Source: Thiobacillus sp. (GTDB lineage Bacteria > Pseudomonadota > Gammaproteobacteria > Burkholderiales > Thiobacillaceae). Taken from it: a stretch of 35,117 bases of DNA. Each line of letters opens with the position of its first letter. Position 1 is the stretch's first letter. The stretch spans positions 1 to 35,117 of the forward strand of contig JANJWF010000122.1 in NCBI GenBank assembly GCA_024709685.1, read 5' to 3'. The translations under genes were made by a program, and so were the position numbers. Under the pieces are notes generated by a model, which did not search any database, was not told where the DNA came from, and saw only the letters and a program-made list of their open reading frames with translations. This document shows positions 1-9,818 of this stretch, in pieces.

Positions 1-7
1 TGCCTGC

Positions 8-1966
<1,959 letters not shown>

Positions 1967-2044
1967 GTCGCGCGTTACCTTTCGGGCTTGGGTTTTGCAG
2001 CGGCTCGCCTATGGTGAAAACTTCCCGCGCGTAAAGCTGAAAAA

Positions 2045-2890
2045 ATGCCGTCACACGATGCGTCGGAGCGCGGCCAGACCGCCTGGTACCTGCGGCATGC
2101 CTGGCCCATCCGCCTCATGCACTGGATCAATGTGCTCGCCTTCATGCTGCTGCTGATGAGCGGGCTACAGATATTCAACGCATACCCCGCGCTGAACTGG
2201 GGGAAATCTTCCTACACCGGCCGTCCGCCGATTCTGCAGATAGGCGCACGCATGGATGCACAGGGCAACCCGGTTGGCGTGACGCGCATCTTTGGGCATG
2301 AATTCAACACGACCGGTGTGCTGGGTTTGTCGGGCAGGGACGGCGAGCGGGTTCGGCGCGGATTTCCCGCGTGGATCACGCTGCCCGGCCAGCAATGGCT
2401 GGCGATGGGACGGCGCTGGCATTTTTTTTTCGCCTGGGTGCTGGTCGTCAATGGCCTCGCCTATATCGCCTACACGCTGGCAAGCCGCCACTTGACGCGC
2501 GACCTGATGCCCACCCGGTCCGACTGGCGATCCATCGGGCAATCCTTCAAGGACCATCTGCTTTTGCGACGTGCGCAGGGCGAGGCCGACAGGCGCTATA
2601 ACATCCTGCAGAAGCTCGCTTATCTCAGCGTGATATTCGCGCTGCTTCCGCTGCTGATCCTGATGGGCTGGGCCATGTCGCCGGGGCTGAACGCGCTGTT
2701 TCCAGGCTGGGTCGACGTGTTCGGCGGCCGCCAGTCGGCACGTACGATCCACTTCGCGGTGGCGTGGTTGCTGGTGGGGTTTGCTTTCATTCACTTGTTC
2801 GAGGTCGTCGTTTCCGGCTTCTGGAACAATCTGCGTTCGATGGTCACCGGCCGCTACCGGGTTGCTGACGAGGAGGACGGCCATGACTAG
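2045..2890 (+). CDS. Cytochrome b561-like membrane subunit, partner of a molybdopterin oxidoreductase
   Basis: A 281-residue integral membrane protein with about four to five hydrophobic helices. Histidines that could ligate b-type haem lie in or beside helices: RLMHWINV (about 25), RRWHFFFAW (about 122), ARTIHFAVAW (about 238) and FIHLFEVV (about 250). This is the pattern of the cytochrome b561/thiosulfate reductase cytochrome b superfamily. It overlaps the next gene, a periplasmic molybdopterin oxidoreductase, by 8 nt, so the two are almost certainly co-translated and form an electron-transfer pair between the quinone pool and the periplasm. It is not the MsrQ (YedZ) family usually paired with MsrP, which is shorter with six helices. 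No clear Shine-Dalgarno sequence precedes the ATG. Electron direction and substrate are unknown. Confidence 0.85.
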   Translation: MPSHDASERGQTAWYLRHAWPIRLMHWINVLAFMLLLMSGLQIFNAYPALNWGKSSYTGRPPILQIGARMDAQGNPVGVTRIFGHEFNTTGVLGLSGRDGERVRRGFPAWITLPGQQWLAMGRRWHFFFAWVLVVNGLAYIAYTLASRHLTRDLMPTRSDWRSIGQSFKDHLLLRRAQGEADRRYNILQKLAYLSVIFALLPLLILMGWAMSPGLNALFPGWVDVFGGRQSARTIHFAVAWLLVGFAFIHLFEVVVSGFWNNLRSMVTGRYRVADEEDGHD

Positions 2891-3653
2891 CCAGAAAAAC
2901 AGCCGCCGCCGCTTCTTGCAGCGTGTATTGGTCAGCGGCGGCGCGCTGCTCTTGTCCGGGTGCGACCAGCTGTCACGCAGCGAGTGGTTCGCAAAATTGC
3001 TGGGCAGTGCCGAAAGGCTGAGCTTTGCCGCGCAACGCCTGCTGCTGACGCGCAAGGCGATGGCGCAGGAATTCACCGAAGCGGACCTGTCGCCCGATTT
3101 CCGCAGCAACGGCACCAGCAACCCCGACAACCCGGAATACCAGGCCCTGGCGGCGGGTCGTTTCGCCGATTATCGGTTGCAGGTCGGGGGTCTGGTGGCG
3201 CGACCGCGCACCTATTCGCTCGACGACTTGAAAGCCCTGCCCAGCCGGACCCAGATCACCCGGCACGACTGCGTGGAGGGTTGGAGCGCGATCGGCAAAT
3301 GGAAAGGCGTTCAGTTGAGCCGCGTGCTGGAGCAGGTCGAGCCGCATGCGTCGGCCAGATACGTGGTGTTCCATTGCGCAGATCCGATGGACGTTTCGGG
3401 GGAGCGCTACTATGAAAGCATCGACCTGGAAGACGCCTGGCACGCACAAACCCTGCTCGCCTACGAGCTGAACGACGTGCCGCTCCCCATCAAGAACGGC
3501 GCGCCGGTCCGTGTGCGCGTCGAGCGCCAGCTAGGCTACAAGATGGCCAAATACATCATGCGCATCGAGCTTGTCGACCGGCTGGACCACATCGCAGGCG
3601 GCGAGGGCGGCTACTGGGAAGACCGGGGGTATGAGTGGTATGCCGGCATCTGA
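2883..3653 (+). CDS. Tat-exported sulfite oxidase-like molybdopterin oxidoreductase
   Basis: A 256-residue protein starting at the ATG inside the previous gene's stop region. An upstream in-frame start at 2781 would add 34 shadow residues and put the signal peptide in the wrong place. The N-terminus has a twin-arginine motif (SRRRFLQR), a hydrophobic stretch and a lipobox-like LLSGC, so it may be a Tat-exported lipoprotein. The rest is the oxidoreductase molybdopterin-binding (SUOX/YedY) fold. TRHDCVEGWSAIGKWKG carries Cys130, the expected molybdenum ligand, followed by GERYYESIDLEDA, LAYELNDVPLPIKNGAPVRV and a C-terminal GYEWYAGI. The family includes sulfite oxidase and MsrP, but the partner here is a cytochrome b561-like protein. 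The substrate is therefore open; a sulfur oxyanion or an S-oxide is plausible. Confidence 0.86.
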   Translation: MTSQKNSRRRFLQRVLVSGGALLLSGCDQLSRSEWFAKLLGSAERLSFAAQRLLLTRKAMAQEFTEADLSPDFRSNGTSNPDNPEYQALAAGRFADYRLQVGGLVARPRTYSLDDLKALPSRTQITRHDCVEGWSAIGKWKGVQLSRVLEQVEPHASARYVVFHCADPMDVSGERYYESIDLEDAWHAQTLLAYELNDVPLPIKNGAPVRVRVERQLGYKMAKYIMRIELVDRLDHIAGGEGGYWEDRGYEWYAGI

Positions 3654-3743
3654 TTCCCGCTAGGCAGGATGTCTGACGCCACGGGCGGCCTCGCCGGACC
3701 ACCCGGACTTTTCGGCGCTTCCTGGAAACCCCGCCGAGCACGC

Positions 3744-3749
3744 TAAAAT
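3744..3749 (+). promoter_or_regulatory. Possible -10 box upstream of glyQ
   Basis: TAAAAT lies 30 bp before the GTG start of glyQ in the only sizeable gap before this operon. A TTCCTG at 3719-3724 is a poor -35 candidate with a 19-bp spacer. The call rests on hexamer resemblance and position only. Confidence 0.35.
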
Positions 3750-3779
3750 GCGGGTTTCCCGAAAAGCCGCTCAGTCGCC

Positions 3780-4703
3780 GTGAAATCCACCTTTCAGGAC
3801 ATCATCCTTACCCTGCAACGCTACTGGGGCGAACGCGGTTGTGCGCTCCTGCAGCCCTACGACATGGAAGTCGGCGCCGGCACGTCGCATACCGCGACCT
3901 TCCTGCGTGCGCTCGGGCCCGAGCCATGGAAAGCCGCCTACGTGCAACCGAGCCGCCGCCCGAAGGACGGCCGCTACGGCGACAATCCGAACCGGTTGCA
4001 GCATTACTATCAGTTCCAGGTGGTGCTGAAGCCGGCGCCGGCCGACATCCTCGAACTCTATCTCGGCTCGCTCGAGGCGCTGGGGTTCGATCTGAAGAAG
4101 AACGACGTACGTTTCGTCGAGGACGACTGGGAAAACCCCACGCTCGGCGCCTGGGGGCTCGGCTGGGAGGTGTGGCTGAACGGCATGGAAGTCACCCAGT
4201 TCACCTACTTCCAGCAGGTCGGCGGCATCGATTGCAAGCCGATCACCGGTGAGATCACCTACGGCCTCGAGCGCCTGGCGATGTATCTGCAGGGGGTGGA
4301 GAGCGTGTTCGACCTGGTGTGGACCGACGGTTTGACCTACCGCGACGTCTACCACCAGAACGAAGTCGAGCAGAGCGCCTACAACTTCGAGCACAGCGAC
4401 GTCGACTTCCTGCTCACCGCATTCACCGCACACGAGAAGAAGGCACAGGAACTGATGACCGCCCAGCTCGCGCTGCCGGCCTACGAACAGGTGCTGAAAG
4501 CCGCACACACCTTCAACCTGCTCGACGCGCGCGGCGCGATCTCGGTGACCGAGCGTGCCGCCTACATCGGCCGCATCCGCAACCTCGCGCGCAGCGTGGC
4601 GAAGAGTTATCTCGACAGCCGCGCGCGGCTCGGCTTCCCGATGGCGCCCAGGGCGTGGGCGGATGAGGTCATTGCCCAACTCGACAAGAAGGCGGCGGCA
4701 TGA
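3780..4703 (+). CDS. glyQ: Glycine--tRNA ligase alpha subunit
   Basis: The catalytic subunit of the bacterial alpha2beta2 glycyl-tRNA synthetase, which activates glycine with ATP and charges tRNA-Gly. The 307 residues align throughout with E. coli GlyQ from memory. Conserved stretches include [84 protein letters not shown] and the C-terminal [15 protein letters not shown]. Translation starts at a GTG; no in-frame ATG lies nearby and the N-terminus then matches the family. The stop overlaps the glyS start by 4 nt (ATGA), which indicates translational coupling and balanced subunit production. Confidence 0.98.
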   Translation: MKSTFQDIILTLQRYWGERGCALLQPYDMEVGAGTSHTATFLRALGPEPWKAAYVQPSRRPKDGRYGDNPNRLQHYYQFQVVLKPAPADILELYLGSLEALGFDLKKNDVRFVEDDWENPTLGAWGLGWEVWLNGMEVTQFTYFQQVGGIDCKPITGEITYGLERLAMYLQGVESVFDLVWTDGLTYRDVYHQNEVEQSAYNFEHSDVDFLLTAFTAHEKKAQELMTAQLALPAYEQVLKAAHTFNLLDARGAISVTERAAYIGRIRNLARSVAKSYLDSRARLGFPMAPRAWADEVIAQLDKKAAA

Positions 4704-6811
4704 GCGCACGGAATCTGCTGGTTGAACTGTTCGTCGAGGAACTGCCGCCCAAGGCGCTGAAAAGGCTGGGCGAGGCGTTCGCTGCTGCGCTGGCGGAGAG
4801 CCTGGTGACGCAGGGACTGGCCGTCCCCGGGGCCGCTGTGAGCGACTTTGCCTCCCCGCGTCGCCTCGGCGTGCATGTTGCGGGCGTGCTGGCGCGTGCC
4901 GCCGACCGGCCGGTGTCGACCAAGCTGATGCCTGCGAGCGTCGGCCTCGATGCACAAGGCCAGGCCACGCCGGCGCTCCTGAAGCGCCTGGCGGCACTCG
5001 GCGCCGACGCGTCCGCAGTCGACACGCTGCGCCGCGCGGCGGACGGCAAGAATGAGGCACTGTTCCATGACAGCATCGCGCCGGGTATTGCGCTCGCCGA
5101 CGGCCTGCAGCGCGCGCTCGAAACTGCGATGGCGAAGCTGCCCATCCCCAAGGTGATGACCTATCCCAATCCGTCAGGTGACGGTTGGGAAACGGTCAAT
5201 TTCGTGCGCCCCGCACATGGCTTGATAGCGCTGCATGGCGCGGATGTCGTGCCGGTCTCGGTGCTGGGCCTGCAGGCGGCGCGCGCGACGCAGGGCCATC
5301 GTTTCGAGGCGCGCGTCAGCCCGCTGGTGATCCAGGACGCCGACAGCTATGCGGAGCAGATGAAAAACGAAGGCGCGGTCATCGCGAGCTTTGCCGAGCG
5401 CCGCGCCGAGATCGTGCGCCAGCTCGAGGCCGCGGCCGTATCGTTGGGACTGAAACCGGTTGAGGACGACGCCCTGCTGGACGAGGTCACGGCGCTGGTC
5501 GAGCGCCCCAACGTGCTGCTCGGGAAATTTGAGCAGGCCTTTCTCGAGGTGCCGCAGGAATGCCTGATCCTCACCATGAAGGCGAACCAGAAATATTTCC
5601 CGCTGCTGGATACAAGCGGCAAGCTCACCAACCAGTTCCTCATCGTTTCCAACATCTCGCCCAATGATGCCTCGGCGGTGATCCAGGGCAACGAACGCGT
5701 GGTGCGCCCGCGGCTGGCAGACGCCAAGTTCTTCTTCGACCAGGATCGCAAAAAGACACTCGATTCGCGGGTGCTGGGGCTGGCTAAGGTGGTGTACCAC
5801 AACAAGCTCGGCACCCAGGGCGAGCGCGTGACGCGGGTGCAGGCGATTGCTCGCGCCATCGGCCAGCAGTTAGGCGGCGAGGCGCTGGCGCTGAAAGCCG
5901 ACCAGGCTGCGCTCCTCGCCAAGGCCGATCTGCTCACCGACATGGTCGGCGAGTTTCCCGAACTGCAGGGCGTCATGGGACGTTACTACGCGCAGCACGA
6001 CGGACTGCCCGACGACATCGTCTTCGCTATCGAGGACCACTACAAGCCGCGCTTCGCCGGCGACGACTTGCCGCGCAACGATGTCGGCGTGTGCGTGGCG
6101 CTGGCGGACAAGCTGGAGACGCTCGTGGGCCTGTTCGGCATTGGCGAAAGGCCCACCGGCGACAAGGATCCGTTCGCATTGCGCCGGCATGCACTGGGAG
6201 TCTTGCGCATTCTGATCGAGAAAGCACTGCCGCTCCGCCTTTTCGATCTGATCGACATTGCCTTTTCCGCTTTCCCGAAAGGCATGCTTGTCGACGCCCA
6301 CACGGACGCGGAAATCTTCGTATATGAACGTCTGAGCGGCATGATGCGCGAACAGGGCTACTCGGCAAACGAGGTCGATGCGGTGCTCAGCCTCAATCCG
6401 ACGCAGATCTACCTGGTGCCGAAGCAGCTGGAGGCGGTGCGTGCCTTCGCTGCGTTGCCGGAAGCTGCTGCACTCGCGGCCGCTAACAAGCGGGTCGGCA
6501 ACATCCTGAAGAAAGCCGAAGGCGAGGCGGGCGGCGCGGTCGATCATGGACTTATTGGCGAAACAGCGGAAAAGGCTTTGTTCTCCGCGCTCGGCGACAT
6601 CGCACCGCGCGCCGACGCCGCGTTCGCCGCCGGCGACTATACGGCGTCGCTGCAAACACTTGCCGCGCTCAAGACGCCGGTCGACGCGTTCTTCGATCAC
6701 GTGATGGTCAACGTCGATGATCCCGCGCTCAAGGCCAACCGGCTGGCCCTCCTGAACCAGTTGCACCGGACCATGAACCGGGTTGCGGACTTGTCGCGTC
6801 TGGCAGCGTAA
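4700..6811 (+). CDS. glyS: Glycine--tRNA ligase beta subunit
   Basis: The tRNA-binding subunit of tetrameric glycyl-tRNA synthetase, 703 residues, close to the usual 690-700. It opens with the typical [23 protein letters not shown]. The family signature appears as [10 protein letters not shown]-like [10 protein letters not shown] near residue 155, then [50 protein letters not shown], and [23 protein letters not shown] near residue 485, with the anticodon-binding DALR-like region at the C-terminus. It overlaps glyQ by 4 nt and ends 10 nt before gmhB, so the operon continues. Confidence 0.98.
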   Translation: MSARNLLVELFVEELPPKALKRLGEAFAAALAESLVTQGLAVPGAAVSDFASPRRLGVHVAGVLARAADRPVSTKLMPASVGLDAQGQATPALLKRLAALGADASAVDTLRRAADGKNEALFHDSIAPGIALADGLQRALETAMAKLPIPKVMTYPNPSGDGWETVNFVRPAHGLIALHGADVVPVSVLGLQAARATQGHRFEARVSPLVIQDADSYAEQMKNEGAVIASFAERRAEIVRQLEAAAVSLGLKPVEDDALLDEVTALVERPNVLLGKFEQAFLEVPQECLILTMKANQKYFPLLDTSGKLTNQFLIVSNISPNDASAVIQGNERVVRPRLADAKFFFDQDRKKTLDSRVLGLAKVVYHNKLGTQGERVTRVQAIARAIGQQLGGEALALKADQAALLAKADLLTDMVGEFPELQGVMGRYYAQHDGLPDDIVFAIEDHYKPRFAGDDLPRNDVGVCVALADKLETLVGLFGIGERPTGDKDPFALRRHALGVLRILIEKALPLRLFDLIDIAFSAFPKGMLVDAHTDAEIFVYERLSGMMREQGYSANEVDAVLSLNPTQIYLVPKQLEAVRAFAALPEAAALAAANKRVGNILKKAEGEAGGAVDHGLIGETAEKALFSALGDIAPRADAAFAAGDYTASLQTLAALKTPVDAFFDHVMVNVDDPALKANRLALLNQLHRTMNRVADLSRLAA

Positions 6812-6821
6812 TATTTCATCC

Positions 6822-7364
6822 ATGAAGCTCATCATTCTCGACCGCGACGGCGTCATCAACGTCTACTCGGAGCAGTTCATCAAGAGCCCGGACGAATGGA
6901 AGGCCATTCCCGGCAGTCTGGAAGCCATCGCGCGGCTGACTCGGGATGGCTGGCGCGTGGTGGTGGCAACCAACCAGTCGGGACTGGCGCGTGGGCTGTT
7001 CGAGATGGCGACGCTCAACGCCATCCACGCCAAGATGCACAAGGCGGTGGCGCAGGCGGGCGGGCGCATCGAGGCGGTGTTCTACTGCCCGCATGCAGCC
7101 GACATGGAGTGCGGCTGCCGCAAGCCGAAGCCCGGCTTGTTCGAAGAGATCGCTGCACGCTACGGTCGCGACCTGCACGACGTGCCCGCCGTCGGCGATT
7201 CGCTGCGCGACCTGCTGGCGGCGGCGAGCGTGGGCGCCCGCCCGTTGCTGGTGCGGACCGGCAAGGGTGAGAAGACCCTGGTGGCAGGAGGCCTGCCGGC
7301 GAACACGCCGGTGTTCGCCGATTTGAGCGAGGCAGTCGACTACCTGCTCAAGGCGGCGGCATGA
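6822..7364 (+). CDS. gmhB: D-glycero-beta-D-manno-heptose 1,7-bisphosphate 7-phosphatase
   Basis: A HAD-superfamily phosphatase of 180 residues that removes the 7-phosphate in ADP-heptose synthesis for the lipopolysaccharide inner core. The ATG at 6822 gives MKLIILDRDGVIN, so the catalytic DxD motif lies at residues 7-9 as in GmhB; an upstream in-frame start would add residues before it. ATNQSGLARG supplies motif II. A zinc-binding cluster CPHAADMECGCRKPKPG (about residues 88-104) is the GmhB hallmark, and VGDSLRDLLAAASVGA is motif IV. It overlaps the next gene by 4 nt. GmhB/HisB-N-type phosphatases are alike, but neighbours and zinc loop favour GmhB. Confidence 0.94.
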   Translation: MKLIILDRDGVINVYSEQFIKSPDEWKAIPGSLEAIARLTRDGWRVVVATNQSGLARGLFEMATLNAIHAKMHKAVAQAGGRIEAVFYCPHAADMECGCRKPKPGLFEEIAARYGRDLHDVPAVGDSLRDLLAAASVGARPLLVRTGKGEKTLVAGGLPANTPVFADLSEAVDYLLKAAA

Positions 7365-8083
7365 ATTTCGTCCGCTCGCTGATTTTTGCGGTCGTGCAGA
7401 CCGCGCTGACGATCTTTTTCAGCCTGGTCGCCTTGGCCAGCTTTCCGTTTTCGGCGCATGCGCGCTACCGCCTGATTACTGGCTACAACCGCACGGTGAT
7501 CTGGCTGGCGCGCTGGGTGCTCGGTATCCGCTATGTGGTGGAAGGGCGCGAGCATCTGCCGAAGCAACCCGCCATTGTCCTCGCCAAGCACCAGTCGGCC
7601 TGGGAAACGGTGGCTTTCCTGTTCCTGTTCCCGCCCGTCTCGCCGGTGATCAAGCAGGAACTGCTGAAGGTGCCGTTTTTCGGCTGGGCATTCCGGATGC
7701 TCTCGCCGATCGCCATCGACCGCAGTTCCGGTCGCGAGGCACTGAAGCAGATCGTGGCCCAGGGCCAGGACAAGCTCGCGCAGGGTTTCTGGGTGCTGGT
7801 GTTTCCCGAAGGGACCCGCGTTTCGCCGGGCGAGAAGGGCCGCTACGGAATCGGCGGCAGCTGGCTCGCGGCTGAATCCGGCGCGCCCATCGTGCCGGTG
7901 GCGCACAACGCCGGTGAGGTGTGGCCTAAGAATGCCTTCATCAAGCGGCCCGGCACCGTTACCGTGCGCATCGGTCCGGCGATCGAGCCAACCGGCAGAA
8001 GCGCGGCCGACCTCACCCGCGCGGTCGAGGCCTGGATCGAAACCGAAATGGCGAGGTTGCCCCCTGCTGCCGCACGCCAATAG
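7361..8083 (+). CDS. plsC: 1-acyl-sn-glycerol-3-phosphate acyltransferase family protein
   Basis: A 240-residue membrane-associated acyltransferase that adds the second acyl chain to lysophosphatidate in phospholipid synthesis. The N-terminus has a hydrophobic anchor of about 25 residues (LIFAVVQTALTIFFSLVALASF). The acyltransferase motifs are KHQSAWETVAF (motif I, H-x4-E, a variant of HX4D common in this subgroup), the motif II region PIAIDRSSGREALKQ, FPEGTRVSPGEKGRY (motif III) and IVPVAHNAG (motif IV). It follows gmhB with a 4-nt ATGA overlap. The strand of catalytic residues looks intact. The substrate is inferred from the family; lyso-ornithine lipid or other acceptors cannot be excluded. 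Confidence 0.92.
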   Translation: MNFVRSLIFAVVQTALTIFFSLVALASFPFSAHARYRLITGYNRTVIWLARWVLGIRYVVEGREHLPKQPAIVLAKHQSAWETVAFLFLFPPVSPVIKQELLKVPFFGWAFRMLSPIAIDRSSGREALKQIVAQGQDKLAQGFWVLVFPEGTRVSPGEKGRYGIGGSWLAAESGAPIVPVAHNAGEVWPKNAFIKRPGTVTVRIGPAIEPTGRSAADLTRAVEAWIETEMARLPPAAARQ

Positions 8084-8771
8084 CGGCGTCCTGCAGATCG
8101 GCGACGCTGCGGTCCCGTACCAGCTGCGGCGCTCGCGCCGCCGCCGCACCCTGGGGCTGACCGTCACCGCGCACGAAGTGCGCATCCACGCGCCGAGCTG
8201 GACCCCGCGCCCCGAAATCGAACGCTATGTACTACAGCAGCACGACTGGCTGCATCGCACCTGGGCCCGCCTGCAGGCGTGCACACCGCAGACGGATGCG
8301 GCGCCTGTCAGCGAGGTGCGCTATCTTGGGCGCGCACTCAGGCTCGACATCCACGCATCCCTGTTCGGTGGGGTGCAGCGCCACGGCGGCGTCCTGCGTG
8401 TTTATGCTCCGCCGGGGGGCGATGCGAGTGCGCTGGTCCGCGCCTGGCTGCTCGCCCGCGCCGAACGCTTGCTGGCCTGGCGACTGGCGCGCATCGCCCG
8501 TAAACTGGGGCGCGCACCCAGCCGCTTTGCGCTTTCCAATGCCCAGACCCAGTGGGGCAGCTGCACCCGGCGCGGCCATATCCGCCTCAACTGGCGGCTG
8601 GTGCAAGCGCCGCTTACCCTCATCGATTATGTCGCCGCCCACGAGCTCGCCCACCTCGTCCACCTCGACCACTCGCCGCGCTTCTGGACGCAGGTCGCAG
8701 CCTTGTGTCCCGATGTGTCGGCAAGACGCGCCGAGTTGCGTACCATGAGCCATTCTCTGTTCCGGATATAA
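8064..8771 (+). CDS. YgjP-like (COG1451) zinc metallopeptidase-fold protein, unusual start
   Basis: A M48/SprT-like protein recognised by AAHELAHLVHLDHSPRFW near the C-terminus (HExxH-type HELAH plus a third zinc-ligand histidine) and by the N-terminal domain wording VPYQLRRSRRRRTLGLTV. The conserved domain begins about codon 8091. No in-frame ATG, GTG or TTG lies between about 7932 and the middle of the domain; canonical starts at 7914 (GTG) and 7932 (ATG) would add about 50 residues that are only a shadow of plsC. I set the start at a CTG at 8064, which has GAGG 7 nt upstream and overlaps the plsC end by 20 nt; CTG 8091 is an alternative. The stop and domain are secure, the start is not. 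The biochemical role is not established here. Confidence 0.78.
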   Translation: MLPHANSGVLQIGDAAVPYQLRRSRRRRTLGLTVTAHEVRIHAPSWTPRPEIERYVLQQHDWLHRTWARLQACTPQTDAAPVSEVRYLGRALRLDIHASLFGGVQRHGGVLRVYAPPGGDASALVRAWLLARAERLLAWRLARIARKLGRAPSRFALSNAQTQWGSCTRRGHIRLNWRLVQAPLTLIDYVAAHELAHLVHLDHSPRFWTQVAALCPDVSARRAELRTMSHSLFRI

Positions 8772-8790
8772 CCCAGCATCGCAGCGAGGA

Positions 8791-8805
8791 GATTTGTCTA
8801 GACTC
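8791..8805 (+). promoter_or_regulatory. Repeated upstream motif of the first PA2779-type gene (putative promoter)
   Basis: GATTTGTC followed by TAGACTC lies 36 bp before the ATG of the first PA2779-type gene. Almost the same string, with one extra base, precedes the second paralogue at 9352-9367. TAGACT could be a -10 box, but no convincing -35 hexamer sits at the right distance. Conservation between two diverged flanks argues for function. Confidence 0.5.
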
Positions 8806-8841
8806 AGCGCGTGCATTTCCCATTTTTCACAGGAGATTGAA

Positions 8842-9240
8842 ATGCGTACATCCCGTTTGTTGAGGAAAACCGGTTCCTTGCTGCTGGCCGCTTCGCTGCT
8901 CGGCACATCGATTGCGCCAGCCCAGGCTGCCATGGTCGGCACCGCTCAAGTAATCGCTGCCGAGCAGGGCAGTCTGGATCGCGCCCGGCTGGTATCGCTG
9001 CTGGAGCGGGAAGACCTGCAGCGCCAGTTGACGGCCATGGGCGTCGATGTCCGGCAGGCCAGGGAACGGATCGCCAGCCTGACGGATGCCGAAGTCGCAC
9101 AACTCAATGTGCGCATCGGTGAACTGCCCGCAGGCGGCGCCACTGTCCTCGGGGTTTTTGTCTTGCTGCTCATCGTCCTCGTCATCACCGACGCCATGGG
9201 CGTGACAGATGTCTTCTCCTTCGTGCATCCCGCCAAGTAA
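8842..9240 (+). CDS. PA2779-family small membrane protein, copy 1
   Basis: A 132-residue protein starting at an ATG with AGGAGA 5 nt upstream. It has a cleavable signal peptide (MRTSRLLRKTGSLLLAAS, ending around APAQA), a polar helical middle with EQGSLDRARLVSLLERED and the phrase QLTAMGVDVRQARERIASLTDAEV, and a C-terminal transmembrane segment (about residues 98-117) followed by a short VFSFVHPAK tail. This is the layout of the uncharacterised PA2779 family named after Pseudomonas aeruginosa. It is a tandem paralogue of the next gene, and a PA2778-type cysteine peptidase follows. A GG pair lies just before the transmembrane segment (LPAGGATVLG). The function is unknown; being a peptidase substrate is only a hypothesis. 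Confidence 0.88.
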   Translation: MRTSRLLRKTGSLLLAASLLGTSIAPAQAAMVGTAQVIAAEQGSLDRARLVSLLEREDLQRQLTAMGVDVRQARERIASLTDAEVAQLNVRIGELPAGGATVLGVFVLLLIVLVITDAMGVTDVFSFVHPAK

Positions 9241-9351
9241 TTTGCACTGACGCGGTTCGCGAACGGTCGTCGAACCCGGACGAAAGGCCTTGGACGTTTC
9301 AGGCCGGGCGGTTATGCTAGCCGCGCAGTTCGAGGCGACGAATTATCATCG

Positions 9352-9367
9352 GATTTGTCGTAGACTC
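9352..9367 (+). promoter_or_regulatory. Repeated upstream motif of the second PA2779-type gene (putative promoter)
   Basis: GATTTGTCG plus TAGACTC, matching 8791-8805, sits 48 bp before the ATG of the second paralogue. The 175-bp gap between the paralogues is otherwise GC-rich with no gene or clear terminator. The second paralogue and the peptidase gene can therefore probably be transcribed from here. Confidence 0.5.
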
Positions 9368-9415
9368 GCCCCGGTGCGGCCTCATTCAAGATTCCATCCT
9401 TCTCAGGAGATTTAA

Positions 9416-9811
9416 ATGCGTACTTCCCGTTTGCTCAAAAAAACCGGCACCCTGCTGCTTGCCACTTCGCTGCTGGGTGCATCGATCGCGCCGGCACAGG
9501 CCGCCATGGTCGGCACAGCCCAAGTGATCGCCGCCGAGCAGGGTACCTTGAACCGCGCCCGCCTGGCTTCGATGCTGGAGCGGGAAGACTTGCAGAGCCA
9601 ACTGACCGCCATGGGCGTTGACGTCCAGCAGGCAAAGGCGCGCGTGGCAAGCCTGACGGATGCCGAAGTCGCGCGCATCAATCAGCAGGTCGAGAAGTTG
9701 CCTGCCGGTGCCGATGCCCTCGGGATCGTCCTGACGATCATCGTCATCTTCATCATCACCGATCTGGTGGGCTGGACGGACATCTTCCCCTTCGTTCATC
9801 CGATCAAGTAA
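9416..9811 (+). CDS. PA2779-family small membrane protein, copy 2
   Basis: A 131-residue paralogue of the preceding gene, with the same signal peptide (MRTSRLLKKTGTLLLATS), the same central MVGTAQVIAAEQGTLNRARL and LTAMGVDVQQAKARVASLTDAEVA, and the same C-terminal membrane helix with a IFPFVHPIK end. It starts at an ATG with AGGAGA 5 nt upstream. Divergence is greatest just before the membrane helix (LPAGADALG here, LPAGGATVLG in copy 1). It is followed after 7 nt by the PA2778-type peptidase gene, probably in one transcript. No function is known for the family. The tandem copies look like a local duplication that included the upstream motif. Confidence 0.88.
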   Translation: MRTSRLLKKTGTLLLATSLLGASIAPAQAAMVGTAQVIAAEQGTLNRARLASMLEREDLQSQLTAMGVDVQQAKARVASLTDAEVARINQQVEKLPAGADALGIVLTIIVIFIITDLVGWTDIFPFVHPIK

Positions 9812-9818
9812 ATTCCCC

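Noticed and set aside
2045-3653. Assigning the redox pair as MsrQ-MsrP
   Set aside because: The membrane partner is a longer cytochrome b561-like protein that precedes the molybdenum gene, and the catalytic subunit has a lipobox-like signal. The specific name would overstate the evidence.
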